Assembly: GCA_022822125.1 (NCBI GenBank)
Contig: JAJECF010000189.1
Location: 1 to 64,000, forward strand
Reading direction: 5' to 3'
From: Alphaproteobacteria bacterium
GTDB lineage: Bacteria > Pseudomonadota > Alphaproteobacteria > Bin95
DNA length: 64,000 nt
Position numbers and translations under genes: made by a program. Each line of letters opens with the position of its first letter. Positions within the stretch are counted from its first letter, which is position 1. The notes under the pieces are model-generated. The model was not told where the DNA came from and ran no database searches. It saw only the letters and a program-made list of their open reading frames with translations. Positions 53,456 through 62,987 of the stretch are shown piece by piece.

Positions 53456-55102
53456 TCAACTGCAATCGAGCCCGCAGTCGAGCCGCCGCTGCAGGCCCTC
53501 GACGCGCTCCGGGTCGGGATCGAAGTCGAGGGCGCGCCGCCACTGGAACCGCGCCTCCAGCCGGCGGCCGACCTTCCAGTAGGCGTCGCCCAGATGCTCG
53601 TTCACCACCGGATCCAGGGGGCTCAGCGCCGCGGCGCGCTCGAGCTCGCCCACCGCCGCGTCATAGCGGCCGGTGCGGAAATACACCCAGCCCAGGCTGT
53701 CGGCGATATAGCCGTCCCTAGGCTGCAGATCGACGGCCCTGGCCAGCATTTCCTCGGCGCGCTCGTAGCGCTCGCCGCGATCGACCCAGGAATAGCCCAG
53801 ATAATTCAGCACATAGGCATGGTCGGGCACGAACTCCAGCGCCTTCAGAAGATCCTGCTCGGCGCGCTCCCAGCGGCGGGTGCGTTCGAGCGCGATGCCG
53901 CGCCCGTAATAGAGTCTCCAGTGCCGGGGCTCGGCCTTCTGCCCGATCCGGGCGATCGCGCGGTCATAGGCGGCCACAGCGTCTTCGAAGCGCTTTTCGC
54001 GGCGCAGCAGGTTGCCGAGTTCGCCGAGCGGGAAGGGGTCGCCCGGCCGCGCTTTCGCCTCCGCTTCCAGAAGCGCTGCCGCGTCCTCGAAACGGTCCAG
54101 CGACGCATAGGCCCTGGCGCGGCTCCTCTGCGCGGCCGGCCGCCAGACCGAGTCGGCCGGTACGGAGCCATAGGCCGCCGCCGCCGCCTCATACCGGGCC
54201 CGGTCTGCAAGGAAATCGCCGGCCAGCAGCATGGCGGCGTGATGATCCGTATCAAGCATGGTTGCGAGCCGGGCATAGACGACGCCTGCCGGAACCCGGC
54301 GGCGGTGAAGAATATCGGCCAGTCCGTAAAGCGCCTCGGCGACACCCCTGGACGGCGTCGAGGCCAGCGGTTCGAGGCGGGCCGGATCCCCGGCGTCGAT
54401 CGACCCGCCCATAAGGCGGTAGCGCTGCAAATGCCGCCGGGCGGCCTCGGCGTCGCCGGCGGCCATCCGGAACGCCGCCTCGGCCAGAACGCTGCGCATG
54501 CCGGCGCCCGCCCTCTGCGCGCGCTGGAACGCGCTGCCGGCTTCCTCCGTCCGGCCGGCGTTCTGCAGCAGAAGCGCGCGGTGGAGCATCGCCCAGCCAG
54601 CGGCGCCGCGCCCTTTCTCCGCCTTCGAAAGAGCCGCTTCCGCGCCTGCGCTATCGCCTGTCGCGTGGCGGACCCAGGCGAGGGCGAGCAGCCGGACCGC
54701 TTCGGGCAAGGCCTTGCTCCCGGGCCCTTCGAGCCGCCCGGCCGCCCGCCGCCAGTCATCGCGCGCGATATCGTCCACTGCGAGCCGCAGCGCCACCAGC
54801 GCGCCGTCATTCGCCGCCTTGCCGCCAAATTCGCCCGCCGACAGGGGCGTTTCCATGCGCCTGGCAAGCGCAAGGCTCTCCTCGGCCTGGCCCGCGGCGA
54901 TGCGCATGCGCAAAAGCCGGCCCTGCACCTTGAGACTTTCCGGGTCGGCTTCCAGGGCGCGTTCGTAGAAACCGATCGCCGCGGCAAGATCGAACTGTTG
55001 CTCCGCATAGCCGGCCGCAAGCCAGTCTGTGAGAGCCGGCGCGGCCTGCGGGCGGCAGGCGGCCGACAGCAAAAGCGCGAATGCCAGAAGGAAAGCGCGC
55101 AT
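53456..55102 (-). CDS. Tetratricopeptide-repeat lipoprotein
   Basis: 548 residues from the ATG at 55100-55102. A short signal with lipobox-like LLSAAC (about residues 11-16) suggests a lipoprotein. Many TPR units follow, clearest at the end (DLQPRDGYIADSLGWVYFRT, DPVVNEHLGDAYWKVGRRLE). TPR proteins serve as protein-binding scaffolds in the envelope. In operon with ispE (downstream) and ETF-QO (10 bp upstream). Confidence 0.85.
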   Translation of the reverse strand: MRAFLLAFALLLSAACRPQAAPALTDWLAAGYAEQQFDLAAAIGFYERALEADPESLKVQGRLLRMRIAAGQAEESLALARRMETPLSAGEFGGKAANDGALVALRLAVDDIARDDWRRAAGRLEGPGSKALPEAVRLLALAWVRHATGDSAGAEAALSKAEKGRGAAGWAMLHRALLLQNAGRTEEAGSAFQRAQRAGAGMRSVLAEAAFRMAAGDAEAARRHLQRYRLMGGSIDAGDPARLEPLASTPSRGVAEALYGLADILHRRRVPAGVVYARLATMLDTDHHAAMLLAGDFLADRARYEAAAAAYGSVPADSVWRPAAQRSRARAYASLDRFEDAAALLEAEAKARPGDPFPLGELGNLLRREKRFEDAVAAYDRAIARIGQKAEPRHWRLYYGRGIALERTRRWERAEQDLLKALEFVPDHAYVLNYLGYSWVDRGERYERAEEMLARAVDLQPRDGYIADSLGWVYFRTGRYDAAVGELERAAALSPLDPVVNEHLGDAYWKVGRRLEARFQWRRALDFDPDPERVEGLQRRLDCGLDCS

Positions 55103-55112
55103 GCGGCCGGCC

Positions 55113-56756
55113 TCACATATTTGGATAATTGGGCCCACCGCCGCCTTCCGGCACCGCCCAGACGATGTTCTGGGTCGGGTCCTTGATGTCGCAGGTCTTG
55201 CAGTGGACGCAGTTTTGCGCGTTGATCTGCAGGCGCGGCCCGCCGCCGTCCTCGACGATTTCATAGACCCCCGCCGGGCAGTAGCGCTGCTCGGGCGCAT
55301 CGAACTCGGCGAGATTGACCCGGATCGGCGCGTCCGCGTCCTTCAGCACCAGATGGACCGGCTGGTCCTCTTCGTGATTCGTGCCGGAAAGATAGACCGA
55401 GGAGGGCTTGTCGAAGGACACCGCGCCGTCCGGCTTCGGGTAGTCGATCGGCTGATAGTCCTCGCGGCGGCCGGTCGCGGCATGGTCCGCGCCGTGGTGG
55501 CGCAGCGTCCAGGGCGCCCGGCCGCGAAGCAGCGTCTGGTCGATGCCGGCATGGAGCATCCCGGCCGCAAGGCCCCAGCGGAAACCGGGGCGGACATTGC
55601 GGGCGCGGTGGAGCTCGTCATGCAGCCAGGAGGCGCGGAAGGCCTCCGGGTAGGCTGTCAGCTCATCGCCTCCTTCAGAGCCTTCCGACAGGCGCCGGAA
55701 CGCCGCCTCGGCGGCCAGCATGCCGGTCTTCATGGCGCCGTGGCTGCCCTTGATGCGCGGCACATTGAGGAACCCCGCCTCGCAGCCGATCAGCGCGCCG
55801 CCGGGGAACACCAGCTTCGGCAGCGCCTGCATGCCGCCCTCGTTCACCGCGCGCGCGCCATAGGCGACGCGCTGCCCCCCCTCGAAGAAGGGGCGGATCT
55901 TCGGATGGGTCTTGTAGCGCTGGAATTCATCGAAGGGACTGAGCCACGGATTGCGGTAGTCGAGGGCGACGACGAAGCCGACCGCCACCTGTCCGCCCGC
56001 CAGGTGATACAGGAAGGAGCCGCCATAGGTGCGCCGGTCCATCGGCCAGCCGGCGGTATGGACCACGAGGCCCGGCTCGTGAACCGCCGGATCGACGTCC
56101 CACAACTCCTTGAGGCCGATGCCGTAGGTCTGCGGCTGGCAGTCCCGCCGGAGATCAAAACGGTCCATGAGCTGCTTGCCGAGCGAACCCCGGCAGCCTT
56201 CGGCGAACAGCGTGTATTTGGCGCGCAGCTCCATGCCCGGCTCATGCGTCGCCCTGGGCTCGCCGTCGCGGCCGACGCCCATATCGCCCGTCGCCACCCC
56301 GGCGACCGCCCCGTCCTCGCGGTAAAGCACTTCCGCGCCTGCGAAGCCCGGATAGATTTCCACTTCCAGCGCCTCGGCCTGCTCGGCCAGCCAGCGGCAG
56401 ACATTGCCGAGGCTCACAATATAGTTGCCGTGGTTGCGCAAGGCCGGCGGCATCAACGGGCCCGGCACCCGGAAGGCGCGCTCGGCGCCGAGGAGGAAAA
56501 ACCGGTCCTCCGTCACGGGCGTGTCCAGCGGCGCGCCGAGTTCACGCCAGTCGGGCAGCAATTCGTCGAGCGCGCGCGGGTCCAGAACGGCCCCCGACAG
56601 GATATGGGCCCCGATCTCGGACCCTTTCTCGATCAGACATATGGAGAGCTCGGACCCGGCCTCGGCGGCAAGCTGCTTCAGGCGTATCGCCGCCGCCAGC
56701 CCCGCCGGGCCGCCGCCCACGATGACGACATCGAACTCCATGCTCTCCCGTTCCAT
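55113..56756 (-). CDS. Electron-transfer flavoprotein:ubiquinone oxidoreductase
   Basis: 547 residues (an ATG five codons further in is the alternative start). FAD-binding [25 protein letters not shown] core [20 protein letters not shown], and C-terminal [4Fe-4S] ferredoxin-like cysteines ([23 protein letters not shown]). It passes electrons from acyl-CoA dehydrogenases through ETF to ubiquinone at the membrane, so it links fatty-acid and amino-acid breakdown to respiration. First gene of the ETF-QO/TPR/ispE group. Confidence 0.95.
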   Translation of the reverse strand: MERESMEFDVVIVGGGPAGLAAAIRLKQLAAEAGSELSICLIEKGSEIGAHILSGAVLDPRALDELLPDWRELGAPLDTPVTEDRFFLLGAERAFRVPGPLMPPALRNHGNYIVSLGNVCRWLAEQAEALEVEIYPGFAGAEVLYREDGAVAGVATGDMGVGRDGEPRATHEPGMELRAKYTLFAEGCRGSLGKQLMDRFDLRRDCQPQTYGIGLKELWDVDPAVHEPGLVVHTAGWPMDRRTYGGSFLYHLAGGQVAVGFVVALDYRNPWLSPFDEFQRYKTHPKIRPFFEGGQRVAYGARAVNEGGMQALPKLVFPGGALIGCEAGFLNVPRIKGSHGAMKTGMLAAEAAFRRLSEGSEGGDELTAYPEAFRASWLHDELHRARNVRPGFRWGLAAGMLHAGIDQTLLRGRAPWTLRHHGADHAATGRREDYQPIDYPKPDGAVSFDKPSSVYLSGTNHEEDQPVHLVLKDADAPIRVNLAEFDAPEQRYCPAGVYEIVEDGGGPRLQINAQNCVHCKTCDIKDPTQNIVWAVPEGGGGPNYPNM

Positions 56757-56819
56757 GTCCCGCCCTTTCCATACGGCGCGCAATTTGCGCTAAAATAGGC
56801 CAGACATTCGGGCTGCGCC

Positions 56820-57596
56820 ATGACCGAACGGGACCCGTTGCTTGCGGCGCTGGAGTGGCAATTGGCTGCCGGAGTGGACGAGGTCGTCGGTTTCGAGCCG
56901 GCGAATCGCCTGGCTCCGCCGCCGGAACCCATAGCGCCGGCCGCCGTGCGCCCCGCATCGGGGACAGCGCCTGTGCCTGCGCGCCCGGGCGCGGACCCGC
57001 CGGGCGCTTCGCAGGACGCCGCCCGGGCGCGCGATCTGGAGGCGCTGCGCGCATGCCTGCTTGATTTCGACGGCTGCGCGCTTAAAAGGACCGCCACCAA
57101 CACCGTGTTCGGCGAAGGGCCCGCCGGCGCCCGGCTGATGATAATCGGCGAAGCGCCGGGGGCGGATGAGGACCGGCAGGGCCGCCCCTTTGTCGGACCG
57201 AGCGGACGATTGCTGGAGCGGATGCTGGCCGCGATCGGGCTGGCGCGCGAGGAGGTCTATATCGCCAACACCGTCTATTGGCGCCCGCCGGGCAACCGCA
57301 CGCCTTCGGCGGAGGAGGTGGAAGCCTGCCGGCCGTTCATCGACCGGCAGATCGCGCTGGTGGCGCCGGAGGTCCTGATGCTGGCCGGCGGCGCGGCGGC
57401 CAAGACGCTGCTCGGCACAACGGAGGGCATCATGCGCCTGCGCGGGCGCTGGCGGCGTTTCGCGACGCCGGAGGGGCCGGTCGATGTCATGCCGACCTTC
57501 CATCCCGCCTTCCTGCTGCGCTCGCCGGCGCGCAAGCGCGAAGCCTGGCGCGACCTGCTGGCGGTCCGGTCCCGGCTGGAGAGCGCCCGCCCGTGA
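56820..57596 (+). CDS. Uracil-DNA glycosylase, family 4
   Basis: 258 residues. A proline/alanine-rich N-terminal linker precedes the catalytic domain. CLLDFDGCALKRTATNTVFG has two cluster cysteines, GEAPGADEDRQGRPFVGPSG is motif 1 and MPTFHPAFLLR motif 2. Family 4 enzymes are iron-sulfur proteins removing uracil from DNA. Its TGA overlaps the GTG of the next gene (slt). Confidence 0.93.
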   Translation: MTERDPLLAALEWQLAAGVDEVVGFEPANRLAPPPEPIAPAAVRPASGTAPVPARPGADPPGASQDAARARDLEALRACLLDFDGCALKRTATNTVFGEGPAGARLMIIGEAPGADEDRQGRPFVGPSGRLLERMLAAIGLAREEVYIANTVYWRPPGNRTPSAEEVEACRPFIDRQIALVAPEVLMLAGGAAAKTLLGTTEGIMRLRGRWRRFATPEGPVDVMPTFHPAFLLRSPARKREAWRDLLAVRSRLESARP

Positions 57597-59461
57597 GGGG
57601 CCTTGCGCTCGCCATATTGACGGCCTGGAGCGGCGCCGCCGGGGCCGCCGAATTCCGGGTTCTGTCCCCGGCCGATACGGACCGCTATGTGCGCCTGTTC
57701 CAGCTGGAGGCGGAGGACCGCTGGGACGAATCGGACGCGCTGGCGAAGGACGTCGAGAACCCGCTGCTGATGGGCCATGTCCTTTACCGGCGTTACGCCG
57801 TCTCGCGCGACTATGTCACGCCTTACGAGGAATTGCGGGCCTGGCTGGAGGCCTATAGCGACCATCCGGGCGCGCGCGAGGTGTCGCGCCTTGCGCTCAA
57901 GCGCCGCCCGCCGGGCGCGCTGCCGCCGCCGCCGGAGAAGCACCCGCCGGTGCGCAAACCCAACCCGGTTTTCGTCGCGGCGCCCCTGCGGAAGCCGCCG
58001 ACGGCGGTCGGCACGATCTATGCCAGGATCATCGAGCAGCATCTGCGCGACGAGCGGCCGGACCTGGCGCATAACCTGTTCCGCGACGCCGCCGTGCATC
58101 GCGCGCTCGGGCGGGACTACGCCGACAAGCTGCGCGCCGATATCGCCTTTGTCTTCTATCTTTTCGGCAAGGATGCGGAAGCCTACAGCCTCGCCTCGCG
58201 GCGCGCGGAGCCGGCGCAGGACCGGGTGTCCCTGCTGCACTGGGTCGCCGGCCTGTCGGCGCACAGGCTCGGCTGGCATGCCACCGCCGCCCGGCATTTC
58301 GCGGCTCACGCCCGGTCTCCCGCCGCCTCGCCCTGGAATGCGTCCGCCGGCGCCTTCTGGGCGGCCCGGATGCTGCGCCGGATCGGGCGCCCGGGCGAGG
58401 CCGACACATGGCTCCGGGACGCGGCGCGCCACAACCGCACCTTCTACGGCATGCTCGCCCGCGAGCAGCTCGGCCTGCCGCACGGGCTGAATTTCGAGCC
58501 GCCTTCGCTCGATGAGGCGGACCGCCTGCGGATTCATGCCGAGCCGGCGGCCATTCGCGCGCTGGCGCTCGCCGAGGTCGGGCGCACGGTCGAGGCGGAA
58601 GCCGAAATGCGCCGCGCTCTCGCCGATGCCGATGCGGACACGACGCGCGCCCTGCTGGCCGCCTCCGCCGCCGCCCGTCTGCCGCGCGCGGCGCTGCTGG
58701 CCGGGCGCCGCCTGCTCGGCAGCGGCGGCACGCCCCGCGATCTCGCGCTTTATCCGCTGGCGCCCTGGGAGCCGGAGGGCGGTTACGGGCTGGACCGGGC
58801 GCTGCTGCTCGGCTTCATGCGCCGCGAGAGCGCCTTCGACACGCGCGCGTCCAGCAGCGCCGGCGCGCGCGGGCTGATGCAGATCATGCCGTCCACCGCC
58901 AATGCCGTCGCCGCCGGGGAACGGTTCAGCGGCAGGACGCTCAAGCGCCTGCTGGAGCCGGAGCTCAACCTGACGCTCGGCCGCGACTATCTGCGCATGC
59001 TGCTCGAAAAGAAGGAGGTTTCAGGCGACCTGCTGAATCTCGCCATTGCCTATAACGCAGGCGCCGGCAGACTCCGCCGCTGGAACGCGACGGTGCGGCA
59101 TCTGGGCGACCGTCTGCTGTTCATCGAGAGCCTGCCCGCGAAGGAAACCCGCCTGTTCGTCGAGCATGTGCTCACCAATATCTGGGCCTATCGCGCGCGC
59201 CTCGGCCAGGGGCGGCCGAGCCTGGCGGCGCTGGCGGCCGGCAAGCCCCCGCTCTATAAGGCGCTGGACAGCCTGCGGGCGGATGCGAGCCCCGCCCGCC
59301 GCGCATGCGACGCCCCCTTCGCCCCGGAGGCCTCCCCGCAATGCCAGGAACCATCGACGACAGCCGCCCCTTCATCCCCGTGCGCATTGCCGTGCTCACC
59401 GTCTCCGACACGCGCAGCGCAGCCGACGACCGCTCCGGAGACACGCTGGTCGAGCGGTTAA
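57593..59461 (+). CDS. slt: Soluble lytic murein transglycosylase
   Basis: 622 residues, GTG start overlapping the glycosylase stop. Signal peptide (ILTAWSGAAGAAEF), an alpha-helical superhelix (residues about 100-400), and the SLT domain with catalytic Glu in GFMRRESAFDTRASSSAGAR, then GLMQIMPSTANAVAA and LAIAYNAGAGRLRRWN. It cleaves peptidoglycan with 1,6-anhydro formation. The last 40 residues (about 121 bp) run through the start of moaB in another frame; they are low in complexity, so the natural C-terminus may have been extended. Confidence 0.9.
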   Translation: MRGLALAILTAWSGAAGAAEFRVLSPADTDRYVRLFQLEAEDRWDESDALAKDVENPLLMGHVLYRRYAVSRDYVTPYEELRAWLEAYSDHPGAREVSRLALKRRPPGALPPPPEKHPPVRKPNPVFVAAPLRKPPTAVGTIYARIIEQHLRDERPDLAHNLFRDAAVHRALGRDYADKLRADIAFVFYLFGKDAEAYSLASRRAEPAQDRVSLLHWVAGLSAHRLGWHATAARHFAAHARSPAASPWNASAGAFWAARMLRRIGRPGEADTWLRDAARHNRTFYGMLAREQLGLPHGLNFEPPSLDEADRLRIHAEPAAIRALALAEVGRTVEAEAEMRRALADADADTTRALLAASAAARLPRAALLAGRRLLGSGGTPRDLALYPLAPWEPEGGYGLDRALLLGFMRRESAFDTRASSSAGARGLMQIMPSTANAVAAGERFSGRTLKRLLEPELNLTLGRDYLRMLLEKKEVSGDLLNLAIAYNAGAGRLRRWNATVRHLGDRLLFIESLPAKETRLFVEHVLTNIWAYRARLGQGRPSLAALAAGKPPLYKALDSLRADASPARRACDAPFAPEASPQCQEPSTTAAPSSPCALPCSPSPTRAAQPTTAPETRWSSG

Positions 59462-59892
59462 GGCGCGACGGGCATATACTGGCCGACCGGGCCATTGTCC
59501 GCGACGAGATCGACGCCATCCGCCGGGCGCTGCGCGGATGGATCGAAGATGAGCAGGTGGATTGCGTCATCGCGACCGGCGGCACCGGCCTCACGGGCCG
59601 GGATGTGACGCCGGAAGCCTTCGAAGGCGTTTACGACAAGCGCATAGACGGCTTCGGCGAGCTGTTCCGCTGGCAGAGCTTCCAGAAGATCGGCGCCTCC
59701 ACGATCCAGTCGCGGGCGACGGCCGGCACCGCCGGCGGCACCTACCTGTTCGCCCTGCCCGGCTCGACCGGCGCCTGCCGGGACGCCTGGGACGACATCC
59801 TCCACTGGCAGCTCGACTACCGCTTCCGCCCCTGCAATTTCGTCGAGATCATGCCCCGCCTCCAGGAGCATGTGACGGGCCGCGGCGGCTGA
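59341..59892 (+). CDS. moaB: Molybdenum cofactor biosynthesis protein B
   Basis: 183 residues from the ATG at 59341 (GGAGG 10 bp upstream, inside slt). AVLTVSDTRSAADDRSGDTL, CVIATGGTGLTGRDVTPEAF and LFALPGSTGACRDAWDDILH are the MoaB/MogA adenylyl-transfer motifs. It serves molybdopterin making. The window also holds a molybdopterin enzyme at 47673-49745. Confidence 0.95.
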   Translation: MPGTIDDSRPFIPVRIAVLTVSDTRSAADDRSGDTLVERLRRDGHILADRAIVRDEIDAIRRALRGWIEDEQVDCVIATGGTGLTGRDVTPEAFEGVYDKRIDGFGELFRWQSFQKIGASTIQSRATAGTAGGTYLFALPGSTGACRDAWDDILHWQLDYRFRPCNFVEIMPRLQEHVTGRGG

Positions 59893-59933
59893 GCGGCTTC
59901 TTGAGACTTGACCGATCTGACTATCGGCTTCAT

Positions 59934-59945
59934 GTTACATGTAAC
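59934..59945. promoter_or_regulatory. Palindrome before mazEF
   Basis: GTTACATGTAAC is a perfect 12-bp palindrome 18 bp before the mazE start, just after a possible -35 TTGACC (59908-59913). It is the likely operator for the MazE/MazEF complex. Confidence 0.55.
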
Positions 59946-59963
59946 GACAGGGTGGAGTGTGCC

Positions 59964-60182
59964 ATGCCTTCATCGAATGCGGAACGGGTCCGCAAGCGGA
60001 GGGAGGCCCTCCGGGCGCAGGGGCTCCGTCCCGTCCAGATCTGGGTCCCCGACAGCCGGCGCCCGGGCTTCGAGGAGGAATGCCGCCGGCAGGCGGCGCT
60101 GGCGGCGGCGGCGGACCGGAACGACCCTGAACTTATGGCCTTCCTGGACGCCGCTCTGGAAGACCTGGACGACCCGGAGTGA
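59964..60182 (+). CDS. mazE: MazE-type antitoxin (DUF3018 form)
   Basis: 72 residues from the ATG at 59964. AERVRKRREALRAQGLRPVQ and IWVPDSRRPGFEEECRRQAA are the arginine-rich DUF3018 form of MazE-type antitoxins; the C-terminus is acidic (DAALEDLDDPE). It is coupled to mazF by a 4-bp GTGA overlap. Confidence 0.88.
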   Translation: MPSSNAERVRKRREALRAQGLRPVQIWVPDSRRPGFEEECRRQAALAAAADRNDPELMAFLDAALEDLDDPE

Positions 60183-60505
60183 CGCGCGGCGACCTTGTAA
60201 CCGTTGTCGCGCCGGGAGAATTCGGTAAGCCGCGCCCCGCCCTCGTGGTACAATCGGACCGGTTTCGGGAAACGGCCACCGTAACGGTTCTACTGGTGAC
60301 GTCGACCGAGGCGGAGATGCCGTTGTTCCGGGTTGCGGTCGAGCCGTCTCCCGCCAACGGTCTGCGAACGCGGTCCTTTATCATGGCCGACAAGGCCACA
60401 ACGGTACGGACCGGCAAACTGGGTCAACCGTTCGGTCGTCTGGAGGAGGATGCCATGCGCGCTGTGAACCGCGCGCTGGCGCTGTTCCTCGGCATCGTTG
60501 CCTGA
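60179..60505 (+). CDS. mazF: MazF/PemK-type endoribonuclease toxin
   Basis: 108 residues with GTG start. TRGDLVTVVAPGEFGKPRPA, LVVQSDRFRETATVTVLLVT and MADKATTVRTGKLGQPFGRL are the MazF SH3-like barrel motifs. It cuts mRNA at short sites, freely of the ribosome. Intact. Confidence 0.92.
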   Translation: MTRGDLVTVVAPGEFGKPRPALVVQSDRFRETATVTVLLVTSTEAEMPLFRVAVEPSPANGLRTRSFIMADKATTVRTGKLGQPFGRLEEDAMRAVNRALALFLGIVA

Positions 60506-60551
60506 CGCGCCGGGCGGATTTCCCCGGCGTCGAAACCAGGAAGGACCTGCC

Positions 60552-61109
60552 ATGACTCTTCTCGTTGCCGGCCTTGCGCTTTTCATCATTCTGCATCTGA
60601 TTCCGAGCGTTCCTCCCCTTCGCGCCCGCCTTGTCGCCGGCATGGGCGAGAAGCGGTATCGCGGGGCGTTCTCGGCCCTCGCATTCGCAGGTCTCGCGCT
60701 CATCGTGTGGGGCTATGCGGCGGCGCCGTTCGAGCCCGTCTATTCGCCTCCGGACTGGGGGCGGCAGGCGGCGATGTGGCTGGCGCCGGCGGCCTTCGTG
60801 CTGTTTGCAGCGGCCAATATGCCGACGCATATCCGCTCCCTTGTGCAGCACCCCATGCTGCTCGGGCTCCTTCTCTGGGCGCTCGCCCATCTGGCGGCGA
60901 ATGGCGATTTGCGCTCGCTGCTGCTGTTCGGCGGCCTGGCGGGATTCTCCGTCGTGATGGCGGTGAGCGCCGTGGCGCGCGGCAAACGGCCCGCCGCCGA
61001 CAAGGCGCCGCGCCTCGCGATGGATGCGGCGGCGCTCGCGTCGGGACTCGTCGTCGCTGCCCTCTTCGCATATTTCCACGCCGCCTTGTTCGGCGTGCCG
61101 GTGCTGTAG
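60552..61109 (+). CDS. NnrU-family membrane protein
   Basis: 185 residues, about six membrane segments. ALFIILHLIPSVPPLRARLV, YRGAFSALAFAGLALIVWGY and HIRSLVQHPMLLGLLLWALA are NnrU marks. NnrU proteins accompany denitrification and nitric oxide genes in some species; related proteins include the isomerase Z-ISO of carotenoid synthesis. No nitrogen gene is near, so the role is open. Confidence 0.85.
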   Translation: MTLLVAGLALFIILHLIPSVPPLRARLVAGMGEKRYRGAFSALAFAGLALIVWGYAAAPFEPVYSPPDWGRQAAMWLAPAAFVLFAAANMPTHIRSLVQHPMLLGLLLWALAHLAANGDLRSLLLFGGLAGFSVVMAVSAVARGKRPAADKAPRLAMDAAALASGLVVAALFAYFHAALFGVPVL

Positions 61110-61122
61110 GGCCCTTTCCGGG

Positions 61123-62178
61123 CTACCGGCCTGCCGGGCGGGCCTCCGGGCCGGAGACGCCGGCGCCCTCGAAGGTCGCCATCTCCGCATGGCAGCGGGC
61201 GGCGGCCCTGAGCAGCGCGAGCGCAAGCGCCGCCCCCGATCCTTCCCCGAGCCGCATGCCGAGATCGAGCAGCGGCGCCTTGCCCCAGAGCGCCAGCAGC
61301 CGCCCGTGCGCCGGCTCCGCGGAGAGATGGCCCGCCTGGCAGTGGTCGAGGCCCGCCGGGTCGAGCGCATGCAGCACGGCCGCGGCCGCCGCCGCGCCGT
61401 AGCCGTCGAGCAACACCGGCACGCGGCCCATGCGCGCCGCGACCAGCGCGCCGAACATGGCGGCGGTCTCGTAACCGCCGAGGCGGCGCAGCACTTCGAG
61501 CGGCGCCCGGCCGCCATGCAGGGCGGCGCCGAGCCGCACCGTCTCGATCTTGGCTTCCAGCCGCGCGCCCGAAACGCCCGCGCCCGGCCCGGTCCAGTCC
61601 TCCGCCCGGCCGCCATGCAGGGCCAGCGCGATGGCGGCGGCGGAGGTCGTGTTGGCGATGCCCATCTCGCCGATGGCGAGCGCATCCATGCCGGGCTCGA
61701 CCGCCATCATGCCGTAGGCGACGGCGCGCGCGCATTCCTCGTCCGTCATGGCGGGCGCCTCGGTGAAATCCTTCGTCGGCGTCTCCAGCGACAGTTCATA
61801 GACCCGCAGTTCCGCATCCAGCGCGCCGCAAATGGCGTTCACCGCCGCGCCGCCGGCGATGAAATTCCGCACCATTTCCGCCGTGACGGACGCGGGCCAG
61901 GTCGAGACCCCGCGCCGGGCGACGCCGTGATTGCCCGCGAACACGGCGACGCGTGCGCGCTCCAGACGCGGCGGATGGCGGCCCTGCCAGGCGGCGAGCC
62001 ATGCCGCCAGCTCCTCAAGCCGCCCGAGCGCGCCCGGCGGCTTGGTCAACAGGGCGTCCCGCGCGCGCGCCGCCTCCCGCGCCGCCTCGTCGGGGCCGGG
62101 CAGGTGCGCGAGCGTTTCCGCGATCTCGGCCAGCGAGACGATCGGGTTGGGCGAGACAGGAGGAGCGGTTTCGGACAT
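61123..62178 (-). CDS. cobT: Nicotinate-nucleotide:dimethylbenzimidazole phosphoribosyltransferase
   Basis: 351 residues. KPPGALGRLEELAAWLAAWQ, VFAGNHGVARRGVSTWPASV and the phosphate-binding GEMGIANTTSAAAIALALHG are CobT motifs. It makes alpha-ribazole phosphate for the lower ligand of vitamin B12. It diverges from cobS with 36 bp between the starts. Confidence 0.95.
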   Translation of the reverse strand: MSETAPPVSPNPIVSLAEIAETLAHLPGPDEAAREAARARDALLTKPPGALGRLEELAAWLAAWQGRHPPRLERARVAVFAGNHGVARRGVSTWPASVTAEMVRNFIAGGAAVNAICGALDAELRVYELSLETPTKDFTEAPAMTDEECARAVAYGMMAVEPGMDALAIGEMGIANTTSAAAIALALHGGRAEDWTGPGAGVSGARLEAKIETVRLGAALHGGRAPLEVLRRLGGYETAAMFGALVAARMGRVPVLLDGYGAAAAAAVLHALDPAGLDHCQAGHLSAEPAHGRLLALWGKAPLLDLGMRLGEGSGAALALALLRAAARCHAEMATFEGAGVSGPEARPAGR

Positions 62179-62214
62179 GCTGGCGGTCTATCGCGGATTC
62201 GCCCGGGGAAGTCC

Positions 62215-62910
62215 ATGCGCGCGCTGGACGACATGCGGCTGGCCTTCCAATTCCTGACCGTGCTGCCCCTCGGCCGGCTCGAGCCGCGGCCGCTCGGCGA
62301 GGCCGCCTGGTGCTTCCCGCTGGTCGGGCTGGCGGTCGGCGGCGCGGTGGCGCTCGTCTTTCTGGCGGCGCGGGAAGCCGGCCTGCCGGCGGAACTGGCC
62401 GGGTTCCTCGCCGTCGGCGCGGGCATGGCGCTCACGGGCGGGCTGCATGAAGACGGCCTGGCCGACACGGCCGACGCCCTGGGCGTGCGCGACCGGCGGC
62501 GCGCCCTTGAGGTCATGCGCGATTCCCGCACCGGCGCCTTCGGCGCGCTGGCGCTGGCGCTGACGATCCCGATGCGGGCGCTCGCGCTGGCGGCGGCGGG
62601 GCCGGCGGCGGCGCTCGCGGCCCATGCGCTCTCGCGCGGCGCGCTGGCCGGCGCGATGGCCTGGACGCTGCCCGCCCGCCCCGACGGGCTGGCGGCCGAG
62701 GCCGGGCCGACCTCCGCCGCCGCTGCGCTGCTGCTGGCCGCAGGCATCGGCATCCTGCTCGGCTGGCCGGCGGTGCCCGCAGCGGCGCTCGCGGCCTTCG
62801 CCGCGGCATGGTGGGCCGCGAAACGCTTCGGCGGCCATACGGGGGATACGCTCGGCGCGGTGCAGCAGGCGACGGAACTCGCTGTTTTGCTGGCGCTCGC
62901 GGCGGGGTGA
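62215..62910 (+). CDS. cobS: Adenosylcobinamide-GDP ribazoletransferase (cobalamin synthase)
   Basis: 231 residues from the ATG at 62215, with about six membrane segments. The active-site block GGLHEDGLADTADALGVRDR and MRDSRTGAFGALALALTIPM are the CobS signature. It joins alpha-ribazole to adenosylcobinamide-GDP in the membrane, the final step of B12 assembly, using the product of cobT opposite it. Confidence 0.93.
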   Translation: MRALDDMRLAFQFLTVLPLGRLEPRPLGEAAWCFPLVGLAVGGAVALVFLAAREAGLPAELAGFLAVGAGMALTGGLHEDGLADTADALGVRDRRRALEVMRDSRTGAFGALALALTIPMRALALAAAGPAAALAAHALSRGALAGAMAWTLPARPDGLAAEAGPTSAAAALLLAAGIGILLGWPAVPAAALAAFAAAWWAAKRFGGHTGDTLGAVQQATELAVLLALAAG

Positions 62911-62987
62911 GGGCGGGGGCTGAGAGGTTTTTTCTTGCATTGTTCTGAAAAATCTGGTTAGCGACTCAGGCAAGGGGAGGCGCGGCA

